From assembly GCF_004378855.1 (NCBI RefSeq), contig NZ_RYYL01000006.1, positions 112,972-176,971 of the forward strand: a stretch of DNA of 64,000 nt. The letters run 5' to 3'. Below are positions 8,728 to 17,811 of this stretch, one piece after another. How positions within the stretch are numbered: the stretch's first letter is position 1; each line of letters begins with the position of its first letter. The notes below the pieces were generated by a model. That model was not told the origin of the DNA, did not search any database, and saw nothing but the letters and a program-made list of their open reading frames with translations. The DNA comes from Campylobacter sp. US33a. GTDB lineage: Bacteria > Campylobacterota > Campylobacteria > Campylobacterales > Campylobacteraceae. A program made the translations under genes and the position numbers.

Positions 8728-9580
8728 AGAAAATAATTTTTGGATACTTTATGCTAATTTAATGGGTGCTTTATTTTTTATTTTTATTTTAATCATTGCG
8801 GCCATAGTTATCAAATATGCCTTAACCAAAGACAAATTAGAAGGCACCAAAAACGCTCTTAGTCAACAAGAACAAACCTTAGAGCAAAAAAAACAAGATT
8901 TTGAAAAACAAAAACAAATCATCTACACCCTTGCAAAACGATTAGCTGATGTAAATTCAAGTTATGAAAAACTCAATGTAAAAGATCAAGATTTATTGAT
9001 ATTGGTTGGTTTATTGGAAAAAAGGGAAGAGGAATACGAAAAGTTAAAGGAAAAATTTACAGAATTCAGACAAAGGCTTAATAATGTAAATTATTCTAAA
9101 CAAGAATTAAGCGCCGAGCTTAAAAAAAATCCGAATTTAAATCTCATCATTAACGAAGAGGCGAATATTATTTTAGATTCTGATATTTTGTTTAACACAG
9201 ATTCTTATATTTTAAAATCAGAAATCAAAGAAAATTTAAGAAAGCAATTAACTCTTTATTTTGATAGCGTTTTAAATAATAAAATTTTTGCCCCAAAAAT
9301 CGAAAATATTATCATAGAATCTCACACCAATAGTGATGGTTCTTATATGTATAATCTTGACTTGTCTCAAAAAAGAGCTCACGAGCTTTTAAATTTTATA
9401 CTTTCTTTTTATAAAGATACAAGGCTTCAAAAATTACTCATAGCCACTGGAAAATCATACTCTGAACCTATTTTTAAAAATGGTAAAGAAGATAAAATTT
9501 CCAGCCGTAGAATGGAAATTAAAATTCAAATTTCAAATAAAGCTATAGTGCAAGATATTGAAAAACTTATTTTTAACTAA
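8717..9580 (+). CDS. OmpA/MotB-domain membrane protein, partner of the upstream channel protein
   Basis: 287 residues: an N-terminal membrane helix (about 8-32, ILYANLMGALFFIFILIIAA), a charged coiled coil to about 135, and a C-terminal OmpA/MotB peptidoglycan-binding domain. The latter shows DILFNTDSYILK, IIIESHTNSDGSYMYNLDLSQKRA and ISSRRMEIKI, the usual F-x-S/T...HTD...L-S-x-x-R-A and R-R-V/M-E series. Together with the preceding MotA-like gene (11-base overlap) it would form a stator-like inner-membrane complex anchored to the wall. The MotB-type Asp expected near the membrane helix is not obvious; the helix has polar N residues. Not the flagellar MotB by sequence. Confidence 0.82.
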   Translation: MQNKENNFWILYANLMGALFFIFILIIAAIVIKYALTKDKLEGTKNALSQQEQTLEQKKQDFEKQKQIIYTLAKRLADVNSSYEKLNVKDQDLLILVGLLEKREEEYEKLKEKFTEFRQRLNNVNYSKQELSAELKKNPNLNLIINEEANIILDSDILFNTDSYILKSEIKENLRKQLTLYFDSVLNNKIFAPKIENIIIESHTNSDGSYMYNLDLSQKRAHELLNFILSFYKDTRLQKLLIATGKSYSEPIFKNGKEDKISSRRMEIKIQISNKAIVQDIEKLIFN

Positions 9581-10430
9581 AAGTCCTATTCAAAAAATTA
9601 CCTTCAAGGGCTTTGAATTTTATATCAAAAGAGATGATTTATTAGGACAAATTAATGGCAACAAAGCTAGAAAACTAGCTTTTTATCTTCATCAAAATTA
9701 TCCCAAAAATCAACGCTTTATAAGTTTTGGGGGACTTCAAAGCAATGCTTTGGAAGCTCTAAGTATTTTTACAAAGCTTAAAGGCTACAAGCTTATTTAT
9801 TTTTGCGAAAAAATACCCCAATTTTTAAAGCAAAACCCTTGCGGAAACTATGCTTTAGCTTTAAACAATGGCGTTGTTTTTAAAGAAAATTTACAAGCAA
9901 AAAATTTAAAAGAATTTGCCCTAAGTTTTTGTAAAGAAAATGATGTTTTCATTGAACAAGGCGTGGCAAATTTAAATGCGGAATTTGGCTTAAAAGAACT
10001 TGCAAAGGAACTTGAAATTCAAAGCAAAAAACTTCAAATTGATTTTGATATTTTCTTACCTTCTGGCACAGGAACTTCAGCAGCATTTTTGGCAAAAAAT
10101 TCAAATTTTGACATTTATACTTGTGCTTGTGTGGGAGATAGCGAGTATTTAAAAAAACAAATTTTAAATATTTTGCCTAATTTTGATTTTAAAAATTTAC
10201 ATATTTTAAACAGTGTAAAAAAATACTATTTTGCAAAGCCCTATCTTGAATTTTATGAGCTTTACAAACAAATCAAAATAGAATGCAATATAGAATTTGA
10301 CCTGCTTTATGATATGCTAGGTTTAAATATAGCTTTAAACCATAACTTCTCAAAACCCCTTTTATACATACATCAAGGCGGCATAAATGGTAATACTTCT
10401 ATGTTCGAACGCTATAAAAGATTGTTTTGA
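9558..10430 (+). CDS. PLP-dependent enzyme, ACC deaminase/D-cysteine desulfhydrase family
   Basis: Homologue of Cj0600. 290 residues with the PLP-Lys motif INGNKARKLAF near residue 32 and GGLQSNALEAL near residue 60, plus the glycine-rich phosphate loop PSGTGTSAAF near 172. This fold II family includes 1-aminocyclopropane-1-carboxylate deaminase and D-cysteine desulfhydrase; the substrate cannot be set from sequence. The start is a TTG that overlaps the preceding gene by 23 bases; no upstream ATG is in frame, and the first clear motif begins soon after, so a slightly later start is possible. No hairpin follows directly. Confidence 0.75.
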   Translation: MKNLFLTKSPIQKITFKGFEFYIKRDDLLGQINGNKARKLAFYLHQNYPKNQRFISFGGLQSNALEALSIFTKLKGYKLIYFCEKIPQFLKQNPCGNYALALNNGVVFKENLQAKNLKEFALSFCKENDVFIEQGVANLNAEFGLKELAKELEIQSKKLQIDFDIFLPSGTGTSAAFLAKNSNFDIYTCACVGDSEYLKKQILNILPNFDFKNLHILNSVKKYYFAKPYLEFYELYKQIKIECNIEFDLLYDMLGLNIALNHNFSKPLLYIHQGGINGNTSMFERYKRLF

Positions 10431-10745
10431 TGTTTTGCTACACTCAACATGACGAGATACTTTGTCATACTAAGGGAGTAAATTCGTCATCCTGAGGGAA
10501 TGAAATGACTGAAGGATCTCTATGATGAAAAACCATAAGTGGTTTAACGGTTTAATGATAAAAAATAGAGTTTTTGATTTTTTAGAGTTTACAAATTTTT
10601 TAAGTCCTTTTTAAATATAAGTAAGCTCTAAAAAGTTATAAAGCTTTGTTGATTTGAATTCTTTTTTATAAAATGGAACGAAACTGTGAAAGCAAGGGTT
10701 TATTTTAGGCTCTTGCTGGCTATTATCAAATTTAAAAACCTTCAT
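10431..10745. other. 315-base intergenic region with a short dispersed-repeat-like segment
   Basis: No gene is seen. At about 10485-10528 the sequence reads CGTCATCCTGAGGGAATGA then AATGACTGAAGGATCTCTATGA, a wording reminiscent of short dispersed GTCATNCTGAG...GGATCT elements found between genes of many bacteria. An ATGACGA-type fragment lies just before (10447-10474). The remainder is AT-rich. Confidence 0.4.
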
Positions 10746-11813
10746 TTATAAAGCAAGATAAAGGGCAATTTCATCAGCAAGTAAAAAATTTAAATTATAA
10801 AATCTTGCATTTTCAAATTTCAACTTTTTGTCTTTTAGTAAAATTTGTGCTTTTTCTTTTTGTGAAATTTGCAAACTTTTTTCATCAATACCTACTATGC
10901 TTCTTAAACCTAAAAACAAATGCTCTAAATTTAAATCCTTTTCACTCAAATACTCAAGCTCTCTAAAACAAGGATTTTCTATATAGGACTTTAAATTTTT
11001 AGCCGTATAAAAACGCTTGTTTTCATAAAAACCAACCCCACTCAAACCACAACCTATATAATTTTTACCTTGCCAATAAGCAAGATTGTGCTTACAAATA
11101 TAGTTTTCATTTTTAGCAAAATTGCTAATTTCGTATTGTAAAAAGCCAAGTTCTTTGATTTTTTCTATAAAAAATTTCATCAAATGCGGTGCATTTTTTT
11201 TAAAATGCTCTTTTTTTGCAAAAGCCGTTTTTGGCTCTATAGTAAGATTATAAGCGCTTAGATGGGTGATTAGGGGTTTGATTTTTTCTAAATTTAAAAG
11301 CTCAAATTCAAGCATTTTTTTATCATCTAATTTTGTATCATAAATCAGATCTAAATTTACATTTTTAAATCCTGCTTTATTGGCATTTTTTAAGGCTTTA
11401 AAAATTTCTTTTTGACTATGAATGCGCCCTAGAAATTGCAATTTTTTTTCGCTAAAACTTTGTGCGCCAAAAGAGATGCGATTGACTCCAAAATTTTTTA
11501 TCTCTTTAAGCCAAGTAAAGTCGGCAGAATTTGGATTTGCCTCGATAGAAATTTCAGCATTTTTTGCTAAAAATGGTTGCAAAAATTCAAAAATATTCTC
11601 ATAGGCCTTTGCCTCGATCATACTTGGAGTTCCACCGCCTATAAAAACAGTATTGATGCTAGATTTATTTATATTAAAATTTGAAATTTGAAGGATAAGA
11701 TCTTCTTTTAAAGCCTTAAAATAAGCATTTTGAAAATCTTTAAGCCTTAAACTCGTAAAAGAACAATAATGACATTTGCTTTCGCAAAAAGGAATGTGAA
11801 TGTATAAATGCAT
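10746..11813 (-). CDS. hemW: radical SAM coproporphyrinogen oxidase-like protein (HemW type)
   Basis: 355 residues with the 4Fe-4S site CESKCHYC (C-x3-C-x2-C) at residues 10-17, the SAM-contacting GGGTPSM near 60, and the later NRISFGAQSF and HLSAYNLTIEP segments of the HemN/HemW family. It is shorter than true HemN (about 450 aa) and lacks its N-terminal extension, which fits HemW, a haem chaperone, better than the oxygen-independent oxidase. The same gene (Cj0580c) is often labelled hemN in Campylobacter. It is divergent from the Nudix-lysC operon, as in C. jejuni. Confidence 0.85.
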   Translation of the reverse strand: MHLYIHIPFCESKCHYCSFTSLRLKDFQNAYFKALKEDLILQISNFNINKSSINTVFIGGGTPSMIEAKAYENIFEFLQPFLAKNAEISIEANPNSADFTWLKEIKNFGVNRISFGAQSFSEKKLQFLGRIHSQKEIFKALKNANKAGFKNVNLDLIYDTKLDDKKMLEFELLNLEKIKPLITHLSAYNLTIEPKTAFAKKEHFKKNAPHLMKFFIEKIKELGFLQYEISNFAKNENYICKHNLAYWQGKNYIGCGLSGVGFYENKRFYTAKNLKSYIENPCFRELEYLSEKDLNLEHLFLGLRSIVGIDEKSLQISQKEKAQILLKDKKLKFENARFYNLNFLLADEIALYLAL

Positions 11814-11904
11814 AAAAACCTTAAAATTTTTAATTTATTTTAATCAAAAATTGATTGAAAATAAGTTAAAATAGGGGGATTTTTGCAAATTTTTAGGAAT
11901 TAAG

Positions 11905-12375
11905 GTGGAACAAGAAAAAAAATATAGACTTAATGTCGCAGCGATAATTCTTTCAAGTGCTTATCCTTTTGAATGTAAAGTTTTAGTCGCAAAAAGAAAT
12001 GATATGGATAATGTTTGGCAATTTCCTCAAGGGGGTATTGATAAAGGCGAAAGTCCAAGAAGTGCGCTATTACGAGAATTACAAGAAGAAATTGGTACTA
12101 ATGAAGTGGAAATAATAGCAGAATATCCAAAATGGTTGCAATATGATTTTCCAAGCAAGGTTGCTAAAAAAATGTATCCTTATGATGGGCAAAGTCAAAA
12201 GTATTTTTTAGTGCGCTTAAAGCCAAAGGCAAAAATTGATCTAAATACTAAGCATCCTGAATTTGATGCTTATGATTTTGTTAATATAAAGCAAGTTTTT
12301 GAAATGATTAATCATTTCAAAAGACCTCTTTATGTCAAAGTGATTAAATATTTTGAAGAGAAAGGTTATATTTAA
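11905..12375 (+). CDS. nudA: Nudix hydrolase, RppH/NudA type
   Basis: 156 residues starting at GTG 11905 behind TAGGAATTAAG. The Nudix box runs from GGIDKGESPRSA to RELQEEIG at about residues 41-62, and FPQGG precedes it as in RppH (RNA 5'-pyrophosphohydrolase) and diadenosine-polyphosphate hydrolases. C-terminal KRPLYVKVIKYF is also typical of RppH. First gene of a long operon; its stop overlaps lysC by one base (TAATG). In Helicobacter and Campylobacter this gene also precedes lysC-hobA-holB-folP. Whether the main substrate is mRNA or Ap4A is unresolved here. Confidence 0.88.
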   Translation: MEQEKKYRLNVAAIILSSAYPFECKVLVAKRNDMDNVWQFPQGGIDKGESPRSALLRELQEEIGTNEVEIIAEYPKWLQYDFPSKVAKKMYPYDGQSQKYFLVRLKPKAKIDLNTKHPEFDAYDFVNIKQVFEMINHFKRPLYVKVIKYFEEKGYI

Positions 12376-13577
12376 TGCTTATAGTTCAAAAATATGGTGG
12401 CACAAGCGTTGGCGATTTAGAACGCATTGAAGCAGTAGCACAAAGAGTAATTAAAAATAAAAAAGAAGGACATCGGCTTGTAGTTGTAGTTTCTGCAATG
12501 AGCGGTGTGACAAATCAGCTTATTGAATACGCTGAATTTTTTAGTAAACAACCCAACGGTAGGGATATGGATGTACTTTTAAGCAGCGGTGAAAGAGTGA
12601 CTTCTGCACTTTTAGCCATTGCTTTAAATGAAAAAGGCTTTCCTGCAATTTCCTTTTCTGGAAGAAATGCAGGTATTATCACAGATAGCATTCATACTAA
12701 GGCTAGAATTCAAAGCATTGATACTAAGGCGATTTTAGAGCAATTAGAGCAAGATAAGATCGTCGTTGTAGCAGGTTTTCAAGGTATTGATGAGAAAGGC
12801 AATGTTACGACTTTAGGGCGTGGCGGAAGTGATTTAAGTGCCGTGGCTTTAGCTGGGGCTTTAAAGGCTGATTTATGTGAAATTTATACCGATGTGGATG
12901 GAGTTTATACCACAGATCCAAGAATTGAGCCAAAAGCAAAAAAACTAGATAAAATTTCTTATGAAGAAATGCTTGAACTTGCAAGTTTAGGGGCTAAAGT
13001 TTTACAAAATCGCTCTGTGGAGCTTGCAAAAAAATTAGATGTAAAATTAGTCACTAGAAGTAGTTTTAATGACAATGAAGGAACAATTATAACAAGAGAG
13101 GATGGAATGGAACAGGCTTTAGTAAGTGGTATAGCATTAGATAAAAACCAAGCAAGAATTACTTTAAGAAAAATCGAAGATAAACCAGGAATTGCAGCTG
13201 AAATTTTTTCAGCCCTTGCAAACGCAAATATCAATGTGGATATGATTATCCAAAATGTCGGAGTAGATGGAGCTACAAATTTAGGTTTTACAGTGCCACA
13301 AAACGAATTAGATCTTGCAAAAGAAACAATGAAAAAAGTTCTTGGCGATAATGCTGTTATAGAAAGTGATAGTGCAATAGTTAAGGTTTCTATAGTGGGC
13401 GTTGGTATGAAATCTCATTCAGGGGTTGCTTCGGCTGCATTTAGCGCTTTAGCAAAAGAGGGCATTAATATCGGTATGATTTCAACAAGTGAAATTAAAA
13501 TTTCTATGATAGTGCATGAAAAATACGGAGAATTAGCAGTCAGAGTTTTACACGAAACTTACGGACTTGATAAATAA
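12375..13577 (+). CDS. lysC: aspartate kinase
   Basis: First step of the aspartate family pathway (Lys, Thr, Met, diaminopimelate). 400 residues: kinase domain with KYGGTSVG at the N-terminus, GFQGIDEKGNVTTLGRGGSD near 140 and TDVDGVYTTDPRI near 175, followed by two ACT regulatory domains from about 265 (ITLRKIEDKPGIAAEIFSAL and VSIVGVGMKSHSGVASAAF). Full length for a monofunctional, lysine/threonine-controlled kinase. It overlaps both the Nudix gene and hobA by one base each (TAATG), so the three are coupled. thrC of the same pathway is at 26.6 kb. Confidence 0.95.
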   Translation: MLIVQKYGGTSVGDLERIEAVAQRVIKNKKEGHRLVVVVSAMSGVTNQLIEYAEFFSKQPNGRDMDVLLSSGERVTSALLAIALNEKGFPAISFSGRNAGIITDSIHTKARIQSIDTKAILEQLEQDKIVVVAGFQGIDEKGNVTTLGRGGSDLSAVALAGALKADLCEIYTDVDGVYTTDPRIEPKAKKLDKISYEEMLELASLGAKVLQNRSVELAKKLDVKLVTRSSFNDNEGTIITREDGMEQALVSGIALDKNQARITLRKIEDKPGIAAEIFSALANANINVDMIIQNVGVDGATNLGFTVPQNELDLAKETMKKVLGDNAVIESDSAIVKVSIVGVGMKSHSGVASAAFSALAKEGINIGMISTSEIKISMIVHEKYGELAVRVLHETYGLDK

Positions 13578-14110
13578 TGACAGATTTTTTAAAATTTACC
13601 CTTGAGTGTATACGTGATGGTGGTGCTTCTATGGCTTGGATGGAAGAAAGAAGGCTTGAGTTGGCCCCTTTACTTGCAGCAAGACTTAGATTGTTACTTG
13701 AGGGCAAAAGTTTTATTTTTATGTGTGATGAGCAAAGATCTTGGTATGAGGAATATTTTTTAAAAAATATCAATATCCGCTCTTCGCGTCCTATGCTTCC
13801 TTTTTTTTCTTTGAATAATTTTTGCAAAAAAAAATTAGAAAGCCAAGAAGATATAGAATTGCTCAATGATCTGTTAGAATTTACCTTTCCTAATGGCTAT
13901 GTGTATTTTTATATAGGATCTAATTTAGATAAAAAATGTCAAATTGCGAAGTCAAAAAATGATAGCTTACTTTGGCTTTTTGACGAACAATTGCAAAATA
14001 GTTTTTATCTTAATTCTAACGATAGCGATCTTGATGTTAAACTCATTACGCTTTTTAAACTTATGGATAAAAGTTTAGATGCGATTTTATTTTCTAAAGT
14101 TAGTATTTAA
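13577..14110 (+). CDS. hobA: DnaA-initiator-associating protein HobA
   Basis: 177 residues, starting one base inside the lysC stop. N-terminus MTDFLKFTLECIRDGGASMAWMEER-like with the conserved DGG..MAWMEERR segment, and C-terminal DAILFSKVSI. In Helicobacter pylori HobA is a tetramer that binds DnaA domain I and helps it assemble at oriC; it is the functional counterpart of E. coli DiaA. Its position between lysC and holB is the same in H. pylori (HP1229-HP1231), which supports the call more than any single motif. No catalytic function is known. Confidence 0.85.
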   Translation: MTDFLKFTLECIRDGGASMAWMEERRLELAPLLAARLRLLLEGKSFIFMCDEQRSWYEEYFLKNINIRSSRPMLPFFSLNNFCKKKLESQEDIELLNDLLEFTFPNGYVYFYIGSNLDKKCQIAKSKNDSLLWLFDEQLQNSFYLNSNDSDLDVKLITLFKLMDKSLDAILFSKVSI

Positions 14111-14119
14111 AGGTTGCTC

Positions 14120-14731
14120 TTGGAATTTATCAGCAAAATCATCATTAGTAGCGAATTTGAAAAAATCACAGAAGAAATGCTAGAAAATTTTAATCTTAAC
14201 GATTTAAGATTTATCCCAAAAACTCCAGTAAATGAGTTTTTAATTGAAGATGCAAAAGCCGTTGAAAAAGAAAGCTATATAGCCGAAAGAACGCAAAAAA
14301 TTATCATCATCATGGCACATTCTTTCAGAAATGAGGCGCAAAATTTTTTATTAAAACTTTTTGAAGAACCACCAAAAAATATCAAATTTCTTATCGTAGC
14401 ACCTTCTAAAAATTTGCTTTTACCTACAGTGAGGTCGCGATTTATTTGTGAAAAACGCAATGAAAAAAAACAAAGACAAGATATAAATTTAAATCTTAAG
14501 CAACTTGGCTTAAAAGAGATTTTTAGTTTTTTACAAAGCCATGAAAGCTTAGATAAGGTAGAATTAATGGAACTCATTGCAAATTTAAGTTTGCATTGTG
14601 TAAAAGAATTTAATTTAAGTGAAAAAGAATTAGAACTTTTTTATAAAGCCTATGAGTTAGCTAAGTTAAATTCGAAAGCAAATATTTTACTAAGCTCACT
14701 CTTACTTAATTTATATGAAGTAAAAAAATGA
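14120..14731 (+). CDS. holB: DNA polymerase III delta-prime subunit (HolB-like)
   Basis: 203 residues from a TTG start at 14120, chosen because AAAGG lies 6 bases upstream; a TTG at 14114 abuts that site. The recognisable segment is HSFRNEAQNFLLKLFEEPPKNIKFLIVAP-like near 70-95 and LPTVRSRF near 100, equal to the AQNALLKxLEEPP...LLPTIxSR motifs of clamp-loader delta' subunits. It is short (E. coli HolB has 334 residues) and lacks the Walker A region, as in other Campylobacterota. It sits between hobA and folP and overlaps folP by four bases (ATGA). Confidence 0.85.
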   Translation: MEFISKIIISSEFEKITEEMLENFNLNDLRFIPKTPVNEFLIEDAKAVEKESYIAERTQKIIIIMAHSFRNEAQNFLLKLFEEPPKNIKFLIVAPSKNLLLPTVRSRFICEKRNEKKQRQDINLNLKQLGLKEIFSFLQSHESLDKVELMELIANLSLHCVKEFNLSEKELELFYKAYELAKLNSKANILLSSLLLNLYEVKK

Positions 14732-15870
14732 AATTTTTTAAAATTAACCCAAATACCAATTTTAATTTGCTTTGTTCTTTTATAAATCCGCATAAATTCG
14801 GACAAAAGATTATGAGTGAAAAAACACAAATTCACTTCATACTTATTAAAGATCTAAGCGTAAGTGCGGCAAATATTTTAAAGCAAGATGCCTTAAGAGT
14901 AGGGGCGGAACTTGTCACACATAAAGAAGTCATCACAGCTAAAATCACGCACTCAAATGCGCTTTTAATGGCGACAAAAGAGCAAATTCAAAAGCTTATA
15001 GCTAAAGAAAAACTTCAAGATTTTGGCCTTAAAAATCTAGCTAATTTTTTAGAAAATGATTTTACTAAGCCAAAAAACGCAGAGCTTATGGCAGTCATTA
15101 ATGTAAATGAAGATAGTTTTAATGAACAAAGCAGAGTAAATGAGAAAAATTTTGAAAAAAAACTTATTGAGTTTTTAGAGCTAGAGCCTGAATACATCGA
15201 CATAGGAGCGGTGAGTTCTAGACCAAAAAGCGTGTATTGTGGCAAAGAAGAAGAATTTAGAAGACTTAAAGGTGTGCTTGATTTAATTTATAGTCAAAAT
15301 TATTATGAAAAAGCCATTTTTAGCCTTGATAGTTTTGATGAGTATTGCTTAGAATATGCTTTAAATAAAGGCTTTAAATTTATTAATGATATCAGCAGTT
15401 TAAGAAATGTAAATTTAGCTAAACTTGCAAGTAAATATAATGCAAAATATTGTCTTATGCATATGCAAAATGATCCTTTGACTATGCAAGATGATCCAAA
15501 ATACGATGATTTGCTTGATGAAATGAGTCAGTTTTTTGAAGAAAAACTTGAAATTTTAGAAAGCCTTGGTGTAAAAGAAAGTATTTTAGATGTGGGAATT
15601 GGTTTTGGCAAGAGTGCAGAACATAATATGATTTTAATCAAACATTTAGAACATTTTTTAAAATTTAAAAAGCCTTTGCTTGTGGGCGCAAGCAGAAAAA
15701 GCGTCATCAATGCCTATCATAAAAGCGAAGTAAAAGATCGCTTAGCAGGGACTTTGTATCTACATTTAAAAGCTTTTGAAAATGGAGCAAGCATCATAAG
15801 GGTGCATGATTTATACGAGCATAAACAGCTTTTTGCGTTAGAAAAAGCAATGCAAAGCATAGGAGTTTAA
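14728..15870 (+). CDS. folP: dihydropteroate synthase with N-terminal extension
   Basis: Joins p-aminobenzoate to pterin pyrophosphate in folate synthesis; target of sulphonamides. 380 residues, about 100 longer than E. coli FolP; the extra N-terminal domain (1-120) is usual in Campylobacter and Helicobacter. The catalytic TIM barrel begins at about 122: MAVINVNEDSF, then EYIDIGAVSSRPKSV, INDISSLRN, CLMHMQNDPLTMQ, ILDVGIGFGKS and LVGASRKSVI, covering the pterin and PABA sites. Starts on the ATGA overlapping the holB stop. ligA begins on the very next base after the folP stop. Confidence 0.93.
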   Translation: MKFFKINPNTNFNLLCSFINPHKFGQKIMSEKTQIHFILIKDLSVSAANILKQDALRVGAELVTHKEVITAKITHSNALLMATKEQIQKLIAKEKLQDFGLKNLANFLENDFTKPKNAELMAVINVNEDSFNEQSRVNEKNFEKKLIEFLELEPEYIDIGAVSSRPKSVYCGKEEEFRRLKGVLDLIYSQNYYEKAIFSLDSFDEYCLEYALNKGFKFINDISSLRNVNLAKLASKYNAKYCLMHMQNDPLTMQDDPKYDDLLDEMSQFFEEKLEILESLGVKESILDVGIGFGKSAEHNMILIKHLEHFLKFKKPLLVGASRKSVINAYHKSEVKDRLAGTLYLHLKAFENGASIIRVHDLYEHKQLFALEKAMQSIGV

Positions 15871-17811
15871 ATGACAAAAAAAGAATATTTAGAAAAAGTT
15901 GCTTTGGCTGCTTCTTGGATGAGGGCGTATTATGAAAAAGATGAGCCATTAGCAAGTGATGCAGAATATGATGCTTTAATTAGGGAGCTAAGAGAGTATG
16001 AAGAGCAAAATGAAAATGAAATTTCGCCTAACTCTCCTACGCAAAAGATAGCACCTACCATACAAAGCGAGTTTAAAAAACTTTCTCATTTAAGTCGTAT
16101 GTGGTCAATGGAAGATGTTTTTGATGAAAGTGAGCTAAGAGCTTGGGCAAAACGCACAAGATGTGAAAAGAATTTTTTCATCGAGCCAAAATTTGATGGC
16201 GCGAGTTTAAATTTGCTTTATGAAAATGGTAAATTAATAAGCGGTGCGACAAGAGGGGACGGCGAAATAGGCGAAGATATCACGCTAAATGTGCAAGAAA
16301 TTGACAATATCCCTAAAAGTATTTCTTATAAAGAAAAGATAGAAATTCGTGGCGAAGTGGTGATTTTAAAAGATGATTTTGAAAAAATCAATGAAAAAAG
16401 AGCCAGTTTAAATCAAAGTTTATTTGCAAACCCACGCAACGCAGCAAGTGGGAGCTTAAGACAGCTTGATACGAGTATCACAAGAGAAAGGAATTTGAAA
16501 TTTTATCCTTGGGGAGTAGGGCAAAACTCACTTAATTTTAGCAAACATAGTGAGATTATGAGCTTTATAAGAGAGCTTGGCTTTTTAAAAGATGATTTTG
16601 TCAAAGTTTGTGCGAATTTAGAAGAGGTTTTAAAAGCTTATGATGAGCTTTTATCTTTAAGAGATGAAAAGCCTATGATGATGGATGGAATGGTTGTAAG
16701 GGTTGATGATTTATCGCTCTGTAAAGAGCTTGGTTACACCGTGAAATTTCCAAAATTTATGGCGGCTTTTAAATTCCCTGCTTTAGAAAAAACCACGCGT
16801 TTAATCGGGGTAAATTTACAAGTAGGAAGAAGTGGGGTTATCACTCCTGTGGCGGTTTTAGAGCCTGTAAATTTAGACGGGGTTGTTGTAAAATCTGCAA
16901 CACTTCATAATTTTGATGAAATCGCAAGGCTTGATGCTAAAATTAATGATTTTGTAAGTGTGATAAGAAGTGGCGATGTGATACCAAAAATCACTAAGGT
17001 TTTTAAAGAGCGTAGAGATGGTTTAGAACTTAACATTACTAGACCTAAATTTTGTCCCACTTGTAAAAGCGAACTTTTAGATGAAGGCACTTTGATAAAA
17101 TGCCAAAATATCGATTGTAAAGATCGCCTTGTAAATTCCATCATCCATTTTGTTTCTAAAAAATGCTTAAATATCGACGGACTTGGTGAAAGTATAGTTG
17201 AGCTTTTATTTAAAGAGAAAAAAATCACTACACTTGAAAGTATTTTTCATCTTAAATTTAGTGATTTTGAAGGTCTTGAGGGCTTTAAAGAAAAAAAGAT
17301 TAACAATATTTTAAATGCCATTGAAGAAGCAAGAAATTGCGAACTTTTCCGTTTTATCACGGCTTTAGGTATTGAGCATATTGGAGAAGTGGCAGCTAAA
17401 AAACTCGCTTTAAGTTTTGGCAAAGAGTGGCACAAACAAAGCTTGGATGCTTATGCAAATTTAGAAGGTTTTGGTGAGCAAATGGCACTTTCTTTGTGTG
17501 AATTTTCGCGTGTAAATAGAACAAGAATTGATGAGTTTTACAAGCTTTTAAATTTAAAAGAGCCACAAATTCAAATCAAAGAAAATAGCGCGATTTTAGG
17601 CAAAACCTTTGTCATCACAGGCACACTTTCACGCCCTAGAGATGAATTTAAGACAATGATAGAAGAGCATGGAGCAAAGGTAAGTTCTTCGGTTTCTAAA
17701 AAAACCGATTTTGTGCTTTTTGGCGAGGAAGCGGGATCAAAACTTGAGAAGGCTAAGGAACTTGGCGTAAAATGTATAGATGAAAACGAATTTTACGAGC
17801 TTTTGCGATGA
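15871..17811 (+). CDS. ligA: NAD-dependent DNA ligase
   Basis: 646 residues. N-terminal Ia/adenylation domain with the nucleophile Lys107 in EPKFDGASLN, ATRGDG and IRGEVV downstream; OB-fold with VKFPKFMAAFKFP and QVGRSGVITPVA; the zinc site CPTC...C....C at about 393-412; HhH repeats; and a C-terminal BRCT domain from about 573 (LGKTFVITGTLSRPR). Seals Okazaki fragments and repair nicks. No spacing to folP, and a four-base overlap with the next membrane-protein gene, so it is embedded in the same operon. Confidence 0.96.
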   Translation: MTKKEYLEKVALAASWMRAYYEKDEPLASDAEYDALIRELREYEEQNENEISPNSPTQKIAPTIQSEFKKLSHLSRMWSMEDVFDESELRAWAKRTRCEKNFFIEPKFDGASLNLLYENGKLISGATRGDGEIGEDITLNVQEIDNIPKSISYKEKIEIRGEVVILKDDFEKINEKRASLNQSLFANPRNAASGSLRQLDTSITRERNLKFYPWGVGQNSLNFSKHSEIMSFIRELGFLKDDFVKVCANLEEVLKAYDELLSLRDEKPMMMDGMVVRVDDLSLCKELGYTVKFPKFMAAFKFPALEKTTRLIGVNLQVGRSGVITPVAVLEPVNLDGVVVKSATLHNFDEIARLDAKINDFVSVIRSGDVIPKITKVFKERRDGLELNITRPKFCPTCKSELLDEGTLIKCQNIDCKDRLVNSIIHFVSKKCLNIDGLGESIVELLFKEKKITTLESIFHLKFSDFEGLEGFKEKKINNILNAIEEARNCELFRFITALGIEHIGEVAAKKLALSFGKEWHKQSLDAYANLEGFGEQMALSLCEFSRVNRTRIDEFYKLLNLKEPQIQIKENSAILGKTFVITGTLSRPRDEFKTMIEEHGAKVSSSVSKKTDFVLFGEEAGSKLEKAKELGVKCIDENEFYELLR

